NCBI RefSeq assembly: GCF_027943255.1
Contig: NW_026562179.1
Span: 8,310,501-8,374,500 of the forward strand
Length of the DNA: 64,000 bases
Direction of reading: 5' to 3'
DNA from: Anastrepha obliqua
Taxonomy: Eukaryota; Arthropoda; Insecta; Diptera; Tephritidae
A program made the position numbers and the translations under genes. Below, piece by piece: positions 21,996 to 33,589 of this stretch (its first letter is position 1; each line of letters starts with the position of its first letter). The notes below the pieces were generated by a model that was not told where the DNA came from, ran no database searches, and saw nothing but the letters and a program-made list of their open reading frames with translations.

Positions 21996-22884
21996 TTGAT
22001 TGTTGCCTGCAACAAAACGTCGAGCGGAAAGAAAAAAGGGTTGTATAACTACGATGATATGGAACCGATTCCTTTTAAAACTATACATCTAAATCATCTT
22101 GATCCTTTTCCGAAGAACTCCCGTAGAAACGAACACCTATTGGCTTTGGTTGTTTCTCTAACCAAGTTTTTTGTAATTCGCGCTGTTAAGGGTACTGCGA
22201 CCAAACACGTCTTCGCAGAAGTAATAAGCTACATCGAAGTTCCTCATCGTTTTGTAACAGATCGTGGAAAAGCGTTTACATCTAAAAAATTTGTTAAATA
22301 TTGTAAAGATTACGATATTAAACACATTCAAACGCAGTTCGCACACCACGTGCAAATGGGCATGCCAAACGAACTAACGGAACATTGCTCAGTATGCTAA
22401 GAACGACGACACACGCGGAAAAGAAATGGGACGACAAACTACGGGATACCCAATGGGTTTTCCAGACAACCCGTAATCAAACAACAGGCAAACCCCATAC
22501 GAGTTAGTATATTCATTCAAACCATGAGATATTCTCAAAAATAAACTGACAACAATTCTAAACGAGAGCGACACGCAAGATATTATAGATATCAACGATG
22601 TTCGACAAGCAGCAGCCGAACGAGTTAACCGACAACGAGAAAATTTCAAAATACGTTTCGACGCAAAACATACCGCACCAACTCAATACAAAGTCGGAGA
22701 TTTGGTCTTAGCCGAGAATGAACCGACAAGCACGGAGGAATCACGAAAGTTGGAGCCACGTTACAAAGGCCCCTTTATCATTAGCAAAATTCTTGATCGT
22801 GATCAATACGTCATAACCGATCTTCGAGATACTTCACGCAAACAACGTCCTTACACATCAGTATTTTTTTCCGATAATCTTTGA
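21996..22884 (+). pseudogene. Integrase remnant
   Basis: The zinc-binding part is largely lost. 21996-22400 contains the core with D (IHLNHLDPFP) and D (FVTDRGKAFTS), then a degenerate third motif where the catalytic Glu region reads MGMPNELTEHC. After frame breaks, 22702-22884 gives RYKGPFIISKILDRDQY and QRPYTSVFFSDNL, the conserved end of mdg1/412-type integrases. Confidence 0.75.
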
Positions 22885-23084
22885 CCATGGTGCAATCGGT
22901 CAGCTTTTGACGAACAACGTAGCGAGGGTGACGAAAGCACCGATGAAGAAGAAAACTAACAGCGAGGTCGCTTGTATATTCAGGACTTCCCGACTGTAAA
23001 CACACATCAACCGTAAATGACAGCGATGTATGGCAACTACAAGCTGTTGTCGTGAGATTTTAAAATCGCCAAAGGCAGTAAACG

Positions 23085-23230
23085 AACGAACGACGAACAC
23101 GACGGTCGCTAACAGATCCGCGCGCCTCAAACGTATTTTTTTATTATATTCATATTATTTTCTTACAGGAAAGTATAATTTTAAGCATTAGTTGAAAGTG
23201 TGTTTATTTTTATCTCGACGTATCTTGACA
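23085..23230 (+). repeat. 3' LTR (matching part)
   Basis: Direct repeat of 17401-17563 with scattered substitutions, ending near TGACA at 23230. The divergence between the two copies shows that this is an old insertion. Confidence 0.7.
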
Positions 23231-23528
23231 TATGGATGCGAACAAGTATTAGAAGTAACAGCCTATGCTAAAGTTAAGTAATTGATACCACAAAAATAAA
23301 ATGGACCAATCAGTAACAACAATAGTAACATTGACCACTCAACATTGCAAAAAATAGTAATTGTTTCTAGTGGTTTGAGTAAAAAGGTAGCGAATTCAGT
23401 GGAAGATGCGATTCTCTAGCACGGTTTTTTTATTTGGTATGCCTTGTGATTTACTTTTCAGTTTTGTTTCATTTCTTCTCTCTCTTCTCTCTCAGTACGG
23501 CTCTGGTAGTTTAAATAGAGACAACATT
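23231..23528. other. No recognisable gene
   Basis: AT-rich spacer between the LTR element and the next retrotransposon fragment; nothing identified. Confidence 0.4.
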
Positions 23529-24850
23529 TTAATATAAAAGCAATATAAAGGAAACAAAACACAAAGTAATATTAATTAATGTTTTTGAGCCTAGCTTATT
23601 TTGCTTACATATTATTTTCTTGCTCATTCCGATGATATCAACATCATCTGCATAGACCAACAATTGTACGTTGTCATAAAAAATTGTGCCTGAGCGATTA
23701 AGTTCTGTTGGTCGCACGATCTTTTCTAGCATCAGGTTAAAGAAGTCACACGACAGCGCGTTACCTTGTCTAAAACCTCGTTTGGTATCAAATTGTTAGG
23801 AAGGAAAAAGGCTGCTAGTATTGAGCAACTTGATTTTGCATAGCCGTATTAGTATTGCGGGCATACGAAATTCAGACATAGCTGCATGTAAGCAACTTCT
23901 TTTCGTACTGTCGAATGCAGCTTTTAAATCAACAGAAAGATAGTGAGTATCGATTCTCCTTGCATGGGTATTTTCCAAAACTTGGCGTATTGTGAATATA
24001 TGATCGATTGTAGATTTTCCAAATCTAAAGCCACACTGATAAGGCCCAATCAGTTGGTTGATGATGGACTTCAGCTTTTCACACAGTACACTCGCTAGAA
24101 CCTTATGCGCGATATTTAGAACACTAGTTCCGCGGTAATTAACACAGATTGCAGAATCACTCTTCTGATATATTACACAGGCAGGCATGCTTTCTTCTGG
24201 CCACAATTTGCATAGAAGCTGATGCATGTTGGAATAGCTCAGCCGGTAGTCCGTCGGCTCCCGCGGCTTTGTTGTTCTTTAGTCGCGTTATCGCTATTCT
24301 CACCTCGACATGGTCGGGTAATGGGACGACGGTTCCGTCGTCAACGATTGGGGTATCGGAATCTACACATTCTCTGTAGTATGTGTAGCAGTCACAGTTT
24401 AACAAGTTCGAGAAGTGTTCGCTCCATAAGTTAAGCAAGCTTTGGATGTAAGTCATCAGATCACCGTCTTTGTACTTACAGGAAAACGCCCCGGTCTTAA
24501 AACCTTATGTAAGCCGCCGAACTTTCTGGTAGAATTTTCGGGCGTTGTTCCTATTGGTCAGCATCTCAAGCTCCTCGCACTCATGTATTTAGGCCTCTCG
24601 TTTCTTCTTTCCCCTAATACGTCTCTGTTCCTTCCTTAGCTCCCGGTGGCGCCCACATGGCTCGCGTTCCGCCTGATTACAGCGTGGCCCTATGGCCCAT
24701 ACCTTCTTTCCGCGGTAGCATGCCATTCCTCGTCGTACAAATTGTTTTTTCGGGCTCACACATCAAAAGAGTAGAAGCGTGTTTTCCATCTATCGCAATA
24801 TGATCAATCAGGTTTCACGTTTTTCAATCAGAAGACGTAGTTTGGGGTAT
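23529..24850 (-). pseudogene. RTE-like non-LTR retrotransposon, linker and reverse transcriptase
   Basis: The minus strand begins near 24770 with a basic linker (ECEELEMLTNRNNARKFYQK, GFKTGAFSC), then LLNLWSEHFSNLLN and AITRLKNNKAAGADGLPAEL (24456-24157). After a frame change it gives NYRGTSVLNIAHKVLASVL and GPYQCGFRFGKSTIDHIF (24227-23796). It ends with ELNRSGTIFYDNVQLLVYAD then DVDIIG at 23732-23620, the active-site block. The same lineage appears at 38763-39530 and 40092-40572. At least two frameshifts are present. Confidence 0.75.
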
Positions 24851-25299
24851 TTTTTTGCTGGAATTGGGTTCTGCAGGCTACCGTGTTCCGAACCCCCAGC
24901 GATCAGCTTCTGTTCGTTACCAGATGTGTCGTTATGCGCTTAGAATTTCCCTTTAGGATTTCCAGTTAGGATCTTACGTAGCCATATACCGTATTTTACA
25001 ACTTATTTTAGGTATTCAACGTTATTGCCGTACTACTAGTGATATACTTTGGCTGCAGATCTACTGGAAGGAGATTTAGTGTCACATAGAATGCTCTCGA
25101 TGGCATGGTTAGCAATGCACAAGTTATGATTACCTAACTTTTTTGAAGACCACTCAATGTTGAAGGGGTTTTACCGACGTTGCTATTACAATATAATTAG
25201 AATATGCAAGTATTTACTCCAATATGTTAAAGCTTCTGAAGGGGACTATTGACTGGCATGTTCCTCAAAAACGGTGAGATTATCCCACCCTGAGGTGTA
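24851..25299. other. No recognisable gene
   Basis: I see no clear motif. Part of it may be decayed 3' sequence of the RNase H-type non-LTR element whose reverse transcriptase fragment starts at 25300. Confidence 0.35.
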
Positions 25300-25570
25300 T
25301 CCCTGACCAGAAATTTCTTAATAGATGTTTCGCCTAATTCTACGCTTATCGTAAGCCCAATTAGAAATCGTTCGGCAAACGAGACTAGCGCATTGTTTAT
25401 TCTTCGTGAGCGGTGTTGTTATTGCTTGAGGGTATATGTTATTAAAACCACAATCGGTGTTTAAAAAGGTAGCAAGGGTGTATTCCCTAGAGTGAAGTGA
25501 TTTCTCAATTATGTCAGCCAGCAAGTGAAGCGATGTTTCTACTGATTTGCCTTTACTGAGTCTAGGTACA
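25300..25570 (-). pseudogene. Reverse transcriptase piece of an RNase H-type non-LTR element
   Basis: The minus strand gives PRLSKGKSVETSLHLLADII, EKSLHSREYTLATFLNTDC and NNIYPQAITTPL. This matches the palm motifs GKSVETALH and ...FLDIEGAFNN of R1/Jockey/LOA-type elements, with the catalytic Asp region degraded. The preceding part of the same element lies at 33000-33480, separated by a CR1-like insertion on the same strand. Confidence 0.65.
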
Positions 25571-27759
25571 ATTTTCAATTTCAATTTCAATTTATTTGAT
25601 TTGTTTTGTACATAGTAAGACAGAGTCTTGTGGTAGTACATCTTCTTATAATTCTAGAATACGAGGATGGTATACATAGAAATGCTACTTAGATTTAAAA
25701 CTATTTTAACTATTAAACTTATAGACTAAAACTTAAAGTAGTAAGTGAGAAGAAGAGAAAGATGGTGGGGGATTTAAGGTTAGAAGTAATATAGTTAGAA
25801 ACTGCAGTTTTAAAACACCTTGCTTGTTTTATAAGTTTTATTGTAGTTGGTATAGAATTCCATAGTTTTATAACACTAACAAAGAACATGCGTTCTGATT
25901 CCAAGTAAGTGTAAGTCGGAACAATTAGATTCAATGTTCGGGTGCACTGGCATTTCTTAATGTTTTTATACAGGTACAATGGTTTTTGTGTGTATATTAA
26001 TTTATGCAGGAACAAAAGAGAGCGTATTTTGAGATACGAGTCGAGGTTATGATCGAGAATCTGTTTTGAGTAGATAGATATATGGTCATATTTCCTTTTT
26101 TCAAACACGAAACGCGCTGCATTATTTAAACCGGTTTGCAATTTTTGTTTCGAATTATTATCAAGCCTGCAATATACTAATTCAGCGTATGATACATGAG
26201 GAACAATGAGTGATCTAACAAGTATTAATTTAGTTTGCCGTGGCAGTAAGTCGGCAGTACAATATAGCTTTCTAAGAATATTATATACCTTGTTTAAAAC
26301 AAAGTTTACATGGTCAACGCATGATAATCTTGAATTTATTCTGAAACCCAGGTTAGTTACTATGTCATCAAAGTTAATATTTACTTCATTAAGTAATATT
26401 GGCGGCAAAGAGCTAAGGTCATACTTTGAATGAGAAATAGCAATCGACTTCGTCTTTGACTCATTTAATTTCAAGTTGTTAGATTTTGACCATTTAGAAA
26501 TACGAGTGAGGTCTTCATTAAGCCTTGCTATCAAATCTTCAATGAGACCTATTGGCCTTGACAGGTAGATCTGGGTGTCATCAGCATAGAGATGAATCGA
26601 CGAATTTTGGCAACATTCAACAATATCATTAATGAAAATGCAAAATAAAATTGGACCTAAAATAGAGCCCTGCGGCATACCTGACGTAATTGGTTTTAGA
26701 CTTGAGTAGTTATCACCACACTTAACTTGTTGTAGCCGATTCGAAAGGTAACTTTTTATTAGTTGCAGAGAAAATGCTCCAAACTTATAGTGATAGCACA
26801 ATTTTTGCAGTAAAATGTTGTGATCAATAGTATCAAATGCTTTTGAAAAATCGAGTAATACTAGCACTGTTAGGTAGTTTTTATCATAAGCAGAGCGAAC
26901 ATCTTCAAAAATTTTAAGCATAGCTGTGGAGCAACTATGCAGACTTCTGAAACCCGACTGGAAATTACTCAGCAGATTGTTCTTGTCCAAGTAGCAGGTA
27001 ATTTGTCGCGCCAAAAATTTTTCAAATACTTTCGATAGGGCAGGTAAAATGCTTATTGGTCGGAAGTGCTGAGGAGCGGTAGAGCATTTTATTTTAGGCA
27101 CAGGTATTATATTTGCTATCTTCCAAAGATATGGAAATGTAGATGAGGTGATTGAAAAGTTAATTATGTGCGTAAGTGATGGTATTACAAATGGTAGAAT
27201 GGCAATGTCCCTATGGCATTAGATTTGACAGTATGTACACATTGTATCAAATCCATTTCAGTTGCAGACACAAATTCAAACTCACCGTCATCAACATGCT
27301 CTCGTAGAGGAACTTTTACAGGTATGTCGAGTGAAGCCCTGTTAGATACTAGAAAGTGAGTATTTAAGATTTCTGGGTCCAAACTGCACACGGACTTATT
27401 CTCTCCTGAGACACCTAAGGTTTTAAGGTTTTTCCATAGGACTTTCGGAGGTAAACTATCGTTGAGCTTCCATTGTAGATATGCTCTTTTGGCATCTCTA
27501 GTGATTGCAGTTACTTTATTTCTTGCTACACGATATTTTTGCCACCAGTGAGTGTTTCTATCATTTTTCCATTTCTTATATGCTTTACTACGCTCTCTAA
27601 TTAAAGACAATATCTCACGCGTAAACCATGGTTTCCTATTTCCGTGGACTTTAACTTTACGCAACGGAACAAACCTATCAAATAGATGGCTGACTAAAGC
27701 ATTGAAATGTTGCAGTTTTTCATCCACTGTTGTGAATAATCGACACATATTCCAATTAA

Positions 27760-30231
27760 CCCTAGAAGGGTACGGTTAAATTGTAGGCGCTTATAGGTAC
27801 CGATGAGTAAATTTTACTCACTTCAGAATTTTTACCTTATTATCTGATTTATTTTGTAAAATAGTAGTTTTAAATGAAAAAAATTTAAAGCCAGCACATA
27901 ATATAAGTGTAATTTTTTATTAAAATATGTAAAATAAGCAAAAATAATACTTTATTATTGATTTTTGACGATTATGAATACATAAAAATTGATTTTCAAG
28001 CACATTCAGGGCACTTTTTTTGTGCATGTTCACCGCAAATAGCTAATCCACAATTGCAATAAGTGGTGGTGTACCTACGTTTGGTATAACTACAAAAATT
28101 ACAGTACTTTCTTGGCCCCTTTTGGTCTTCTCCGGCACTATGGGCCTCTTGGTTTGCGCCTACAATGTGCTGAATGGATTTTTTCAACGCCAGGCTCATG
28201 TTTGTATTAGTTGCTAATCTTTTACTTTGAAATCCTTCCGTTAACTCCTTGTGTAGAGATAACATAAAATTAAGTCGGGATTCTGGCTTTTGCCCACGGC
28301 TACACATGTTGTGCGCGTAAATGATGTATGCGTTTATTGCAGCTATGTTCATCATAGTTTGGAAAAATGCTAGAGGCCACCTTCTGGTTTTCCTGCCATG
28401 GTTAATGTTTTGGCACATCTGGTCAAAACTGTCAACTCCTCCTTTTGTTGAGTTGTACACATGCACTATTTCTGGTTTTCCAGTGGTCTCATGAATACTA
28501 CCCGTACTGTGCGTACTAGACGCCAATAATACAAGTTTATTATTATTGGGCTTGTATGATACAACTGTCAAATCCTCATGAAATATAAACAATGAAGTGG
28601 ATGCGGCTCGAAACTTTATATCTGTAGCTTCAATAGGCAATTGTGGTTTATTTTTTTTATTGTGCCAACAGTTGTTATTTTGTATTCATGACGGAGACGT
28701 TGAATCAGTGGTACACTCGTAAACCAATTGTCTATCGTGACATTTCGACTCGTGCCCTTTACATTTTTCAGCAGTTCAAGAACATAATATTCCCCAGCAG
28801 CCATTGCAGGAGGAACACTTCCTTTTCCAAGGTAAACAATGGCATCCAACATATACTTTGTTCCGCTATCACAAGACATGACAATTTTGACGCCATACTT
28901 GTTGGGTTTAGAGGGAATATACATCCTAAATGGACATTTGCCTCTAAATCCAACTAGTTGCTCATCAATGGTTATATAGCTTCCAGCCTATAGTTCACTC
29001 TGCAATTGTTTAGAAGTTTGTCCCAGATAGAAGAAATCGGAGCTAGTTTGGTCATTTCTCTTCTAGCAGTTCTTGTTTCTTTGTCATCGAACCTTAGACA
29101 ATTTAGGATAAATTGGAACCTTCTCTCAGGCATGGTTGCCTTGTACCTTTCCCCACAGTAGGTAGTGCCAAACATCATATGTGTTGTCAAGTGATTATCC
29201 TTGAGAGCAGCGGTCAAGACTAACAAACCAAAAAATGCTTCAAGTTCGTCCATTTCCAAATTTGACAAAACCGCGTGAGATTTATCGTTATAGTTCTCCC
29301 TTTGAATGTTTATTTCTTTATTTGTATAAACCAAAATCTCTTCCAATATGTCTGCGGTAAAAAACAGTTTGAAGCAGCTGGCAGGACACAACGAATTTTT
29401 TGCATTTGCTGTTGGGCCAGGGCGAATGTGAACAATATTTTTTGAGGGAGTTTTTTGACCTGGCACAGCAACAGGTTCCTTACTCCAAATAAAATTTCCA
29501 TCTTTTCCGATCAGATTGTTGGTACTAGGTGTAATAATTGTAATTACCTCTTCTGTTTCACGAATTTCTTGGGCAGCTGATCTTTCATTTCTTTTCCCCT
29601 CAATAAGTTTCTGTTTTTTACGTTTGCTGCTTCCAGGTGTTTCCTCCCTTTCTTCCTTTTCAGCTTCTTCTGCTTTTATGATTCCGTGTATCAAATTTTC
29701 TTCGACATCATTTAATTCTTCCGGTGCTGGTTGATACTCCGGATCTGCAACAGTGCCCCAAGAATCCTCATCAAAGTTACAAAGCTCCAACTCCAAATTG
29801 TCTCCTTCCTCAGATTCTAGTTCAAGTATTGCATCCAAAATATTTTGTTCTGATAGCCCGAGACCTGCCATTTGTATGCTCTGTAGTTTTCTTTACGGTA
29901 GCATAATACAAAACATAAACATAGTTGTCATAATTCAGCATAAAATATATTTTTTAGACACGTAGTAAGTTACTGAGAAATAAATCTGACTCACACAATT
30001 TAATATAGTACGTAAAGGGTACCGATGAGTAAATTTTACTCACTAACTTTTTTTAAATTGTCCACAAGCGCGATAAATCAAACAACACCATTCAATGCTT
30101 GCGGCAGCCGACTAATGACAGAGTGGGTCAAGCACTGCTAGTGGTTTGACTTTCAGTGTGGCCAACCTGCAGATTTACGAACAAATCTATTCCTTATGTG
30201 AGTAAATTTTACTCACAGTACCTTTCTAGGG
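27760..30231 (-). mobile_element. Second piggyBac-type transposon, inserted in the CR1-like ORF2
   Basis: A 2472-bp element flanked by TTAA (27756-27759 and 30232-30235). The ends are inverted repeats CCCTAGAAGGGTAC and (inverted) CCCTAGAAAGGTAC. Subterminal GAGTAAATTTTACTCAC palindromes occur near 27804, 30030 and 30200. One transposase gene fills it. Removing the element joins the CR1-like codons AAEL and NWNMCR in frame, so the insertion was precise. Confidence 0.93.
27996..29871 (-). pseudogene. piggyBac transposase with two frameshifts
   Basis: The start ATG at 29871 opens an acidic N-terminus (MAGLGLSEQNILDAILELE) and a basic nuclear-localisation-like stretch (GSSKRKKQK). The core follows to 28972. 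A frame change near 28985 leads to YITIDEQLVGFRGKCPFRMY (28924-28616) with the first Asp, then TIDNWFTSVPL with the second. A second frame change in an eight-base T run at 28651-28658 leads to GGVDSFDQM with the third Asp. The end is Cys/His-rich (CNFCSYTK, CNCGLAICGEH, CPEC). All catalytic and zinc residues survive; only the two small indels inactivate it. It is a different lineage from the transposase at 5119. Confidence 0.92.
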
Positions 30232-30482
30232 TTAAGCTCGGCAGCCTCCTTATTTAAGAGATCATGCTGAATAAGCTTAAAGTCTCTAAAAAATATCTCC
30301 TTTACTTGATTGTGTCTGTTGAACTGGATGTTGTAAGATAAGAATATCAACTCGTGGTCGGAAACTCCAGCCATAGGAAGTTGATCAATATGACTGACGT
30401 AATCTCTGTCACTGATGCAAAATACATCCAAAAGACTTGGTTTGCAGTGGGGTGCAAAGCGAGTAGCATATTCATTAATTAA

Positions 30483-31219
30483 GGGGTAACACCACTGTAG
30501 AAATTTCAAAAAATCGATTTTTTTTTTATGAGCTTAAAAAATTCTTTGAACCTTTTAAAATACAGAACAAAAAGTTTTATACGTTACCGAAGTCTATTTC
30601 ATAAATATTTTAAGCTTTTAACCAAGCGTTAGTGACTGCTACCTAACGACTTCTCCAAATTTCCAAACTTTAAACGCGTTTTTCTCAAAACACGTTTTCT
30701 GAAATTGGCACGCAGCATAACTCAAACAATTTTAAATATTATTAATCAGGTTTTTCACTACGTCTGTATAATAACCTTCTTAAGAGAAGAGCGTAGGGGA
30801 TTTTCGATAGATTAATTTAAACGATTGTTATAATTATTTAAGTGCCGTTTTTTTAGTCCAAAATAGAGTTTTTCCCTTCAAATGCTTGCTAATTCCACAA
30901 AAATAAATATTTTTTAAATCCCCTACGTGTTTCTCTAGCTATTCTTATCTAGATTAAGAAAAAAAATGTTTCTTTGTTCCAGATTAAAATTTGCACCCTC
31001 TGTGCTGCGTGCCGCAGAGCTCCTTCAAGAGAAACCACATTACAAAAATGTCTCCAATGCCGCCATTTTGTAAAATTTTTCGATCAAACTTTGTACCTTT
31101 GTATTTTAGTATATAAGTAATAACTTCCCAAATCAGAGTGATTGTTTCCCCTTTCCTTCTATACAAAAAAATTCTTTAAAAATCGTGTTTATTTTACGCG
31201 TGTACAGTGGTGTTACCCC
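30483..31219. mobile_element. TTAA-flanked MITE with GGGGTAACACCACTGTA ends
   Basis: 737 bp bounded by TTAA on each side (30479-30482, 31220-31223) and by perfect 17-bp inverted repeats, GGGGTAACACCACTGTA. It holds no substantial protein. Cutting it out restores the endonuclease frame of the host element (SLGIS joined to LINEYATRF). TTAA targets with such ends suggest Kolobok-type mobilisation, or a piggyBac-like enzyme acting in trans; class is inferred. Confidence 0.88.
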
Positions 31220-32086
31220 TTAAGGAAATTCCTAATGATTGGAAACTATCTATCAAACTCCTGGAGGAAAAATTATCACAAAGAAGGTCTACATTTAAAT
31301 CACCACACACAATAATATGTTCATAGGAGATGTGGAATTCCGCTAATTTATCAAATATCACTGAGAGGTCATTTCTATTGCTAGGGTTGTAAATGCATGC
31401 AACAAGACATTTGGTATTGTTATCATAAAATTCAACAAAAATGTATTCGACTTCTTGAAAATGATCTGATCTACAGATCTCTTTCCATTTAAAATTATTT
31501 TTAAAGTATAAAGCAATACCACCTCCTCGAGTCTACATTATTATCAATATAGTCTTTAAACCATGTCTCTGTAATACATATTAAGTCAGTGCTCAAATTA
31601 TCAAAAACAAAATTTAGATAGTCAATTTTTTCAGCATTCAAACTTCGCGCATTCAACTGACAGACCTTAAACCCATTGTAGCGATTAGAAATGAGTTTAA
31701 GCAATCCTCTTGCATGTTCTTTGTCTACTTGTTTTGCTATTTCATTACGCATTGACAGTTTATGGTTGGGAGGATACGCAAGGTGGAGGAATTTAAATAA
31801 AGCAAGGGGATAATGAGATAGATAGGAATGAGATCAAAATAAAAAAGATTACATTATTTACATAAATGATAAATAAGAGAATAAACTTAACGCAGACATA
31901 ACATTAATAATATAACGCATAAATGTTTTTGTTTTTACATATTAGCAGTTGCAATGCTCTCTATACTCGTTTTTTCAGTTATAAGTACAGCATCAGTTTG
32001 GGGTCGAGCTCTAACAAACACTTGCCCACGAACAGAGAAAACTGACGTTAGACGCTTTTGCTTTTTACACTGCATAGCCAAACGCA

Positions 32087-32782
32087 TTAGTTCACGATTT
32101 TTTCTCGTAAGACATTCGTGGATAAATAGCTTCCCTTCAATACTGAAAGTGCCCGTCTCTTATCTTTGCAGAATTTAGCTACAGCTCTCAGCAGTTGAGA
32201 GCGATCTGCAGCAGAGCTCAATTTGATTATAATTGGAGCTACGCTTTTATTATTTGGTCGTAACCGGAAAGCAGAACGTACAGACGCTAGTTTTACATGA
32301 AGCGTTTGGCACAGCTTGGAGAAATCATTTATAATGTCCTCATCTTTTCTTATAGGCAACCCACTAACAATAACATCTGTTGATATTGCGTTGTTCTTGT
32401 ATACATTTAGTTGTTCGGTAAGTGCATATACCTCGCTGCGCAATTTGTCAACATTAGCACATTTCTGTTCAGTTATTTTTACCCGCTCTTCCATGTGCTT
32501 AACTGCCGACTTCAGGTTCATAAGATCCGCTGACAACTCACTGAATCGCTCCATTACTCGCTCTTCTGATTCTCTTAATCGTAATGTTAGCTCTTCAATG
32601 ATGCTCTGCTTTTGTGACTCTAAGCGACTCTCAATTTTCGCAAACCACGCATTGAGAGTAGCGCTTGATGCATCGGTACTAAGGGACTTACTTTGTACTG
32701 AAGGTGTTTGCGGGGATGGTGACAATTTGTTCAAGGCCGTTGTTCTTGTTGACATTTTTGGCATGTTAGTAAATTCAAACAA
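32087..32782 (-). CDS. ORF1 protein of the CR1/L2-like element (coiled coil)
   Basis: 231 codons if counted from the first Met, or 225 from the MPKMSTRTT Met. Residues about 45-125 have heptad-like character (IESRLESQKQSIIEELTLRL, MERFSELSADLMNLKSAV), predicting a coiled coil. A folded part follows (VIVSGLPIRKDEDIINDF, IIIKLSSAADRSQLLRAV) resembling the RRM-like/C-terminal region of L1-type ORF1 proteins. No CCHC zinc knuckle is present. It probably binds element RNA in the ribonucleoprotein. The frame is intact; it ends just before the ORF2 start. Confidence 0.75.
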   Translation of the reverse strand: MFEFTNMPKMSTRTTALNKLSPSPQTPSVQSKSLSTDASSATLNAWFAKIESRLESQKQSIIEELTLRLRESEERVMERFSELSADLMNLKSAVKHMEERVKITEQKCANVDKLRSEVYALTEQLNVYKNNAISTDVIVSGLPIRKDEDIINDFSKLCQTLHVKLASVRSAFRLRPNNKSVAPIIIKLSSAADRSQLLRAVAKFCKDKRRALSVLKGSYLSTNVLREKIVN

Positions 32783-32999
32783 TTTAACTGGTGAAACAAC
32801 AAGGTTTTTTCGCAGTATTTCAAGTAGTTATGTTACACTTTATTATGATTTTGATTTACCCGGACAAAAGAACCGCTTGTACAGGATTTACTCAGTTTTT
32901 TTAGTAAATTAACACTCAGTGGATTAAATAAAATTACGGATTAAACTGCAACAACTCAAAAACACGTCTACTCAGTCTGCTGATACATTTCGTTTTATA

Positions 33000-33480
33000 A
33001 TTATATCTGTAGAACCTCGCAGATCAGGGAGGATCATTCCATCTGGACCGGGCTATTTTTTATTAAAAAATCTATGTATTGGGGGACTCCCATTGCTATA
33101 AGACTAATTCTGCTATTTTACTTGTCAGCGCAACGTGGCAAGTGCGTTTGCATTAGTACCTCTAGTGTTTCTTCACTGTTAATTGTCCAATTGCTATACT
33201 CTTTCGTGAACCAGCTAGGATTTTTAGGGCTCATTAGTTGGTTTCTGAAGTGCTTATGACATACTTACCACTAATATTCTTTCCAACATTCTCCAGTTTT
33301 ACGTTTGCGGTTGAAATATTAGCGTTGAAATACTATATACTAGATATATATGATCTGAAAATGAGTTGTCTTTGGACACTGTCTAGTCTTTTAAGATTTA
33401 TGCCCCCGTTCGTTGGCATACGTGATGTCTAGAACGTCCCTTATAGTGGATGTTACTAAGGTAGGGATGTCACCAAAATT
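33000..33480 (-). pseudogene. RNase H-type non-LTR element: end of endonuclease to start of reverse transcriptase
   Basis: The minus strand gives PTLVTSTIRDVLDITYANE near 33450, a form of the endonuclease end seen in these elements. Later it gives NPSWFTKEYSNWTI and SEETLEVLMQTHLPRC, then a degraded SPGPDG motif at about 33045. Several stops are present. In strand and order it sits between the fragments at 35200-35710 and 25300-25570, so all three look like one split element. Confidence 0.55.
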
Positions 33481-33589
33481 ACTAATCTGAAGGTTGTGCA
33501 CATAATGGATTCAAAAATTGACTCAACGCACTCATTTGTATCTGAACTGCCCAGACGTGGTTAATTATATAGTAGGTGGACTCTCTGCT

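Larger units (their letters stand above)
17178..23230 (+). mobile_element. Decayed Ty3/gypsy LTR retrotransposon, mdg1/412-like
   Basis: Similar direct repeats at both ends (about 17401-17563 and 23085-23230) enclose gag, protease, reverse transcriptase, RNase H and integrase in the usual order. Every segment has stops or frameshifts. A roughly 1.2-kb MITE-like insertion breaks gag. No envelope-like gene is seen after integrase. The 5' LTR may start near 17178 (TGTTTCAATT), but that part has no counterpart in the 3' copy, so the outer limits are uncertain. Confidence 0.85.
25719..31752 (-). pseudogene. CR1/L2-like ORF2: endonuclease plus reverse transcriptase
   Basis: Endonuclease: FKVCQLNARSLNAEKIDYL and DLICITETWF (31752-31530), then after a frameshift near 31525 VACIYNPSNRND and VCGDLNVDLL. 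After the MITE it continues with RFAPHCKPSLLDVFC and GVSDHELIFLS, carrying the catalytic SDH. After the piggyBac comes the linker KPWFTREILSLIRERSKAYK (27748-27185). A second frameshift near 27215 precedes the reverse transcriptase (27101-25719): HFRPISILPALSKVFEK, LLDFSKAFDTIDH, GMPQGSILGPILF and YADDTQIYL, all catalytic Asps present. The thumb region ends without RNase H. With only two frameshifts and two insertions it is fairly young. Confidence 0.88.
25571..32980 (-). mobile_element. CR1/L2-like non-LTR retrotransposon, nearly full length, interrupted twice
   Basis: Read on the minus strand it has ORF1 (32782-32087), ORF2 with endonuclease and reverse transcriptase (31752-25719), and a 3' end of short ATTGAA tandem repeats at about 25575-25595, as in CR1/L2 elements. 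There is no RNase H domain. Two insertions with TTAA targets, a piggyBac (27760-30231) and a MITE (30483-31219), split ORF2; removing each restores the reading frame exactly. The 5' limit near 32980 is approximate. Confidence 0.88.

Noticed and set aside
22389..23130. Minus-strand frames of 64-86 codons over the integrase end and LTR
   Set aside because: No motif; the + strand carries the integrase end.
32316..32912. 198-codon + strand frame
   Set aside because: Antisense to the coiled-coil ORF1 of the CR1-like element, which reads as a real protein.
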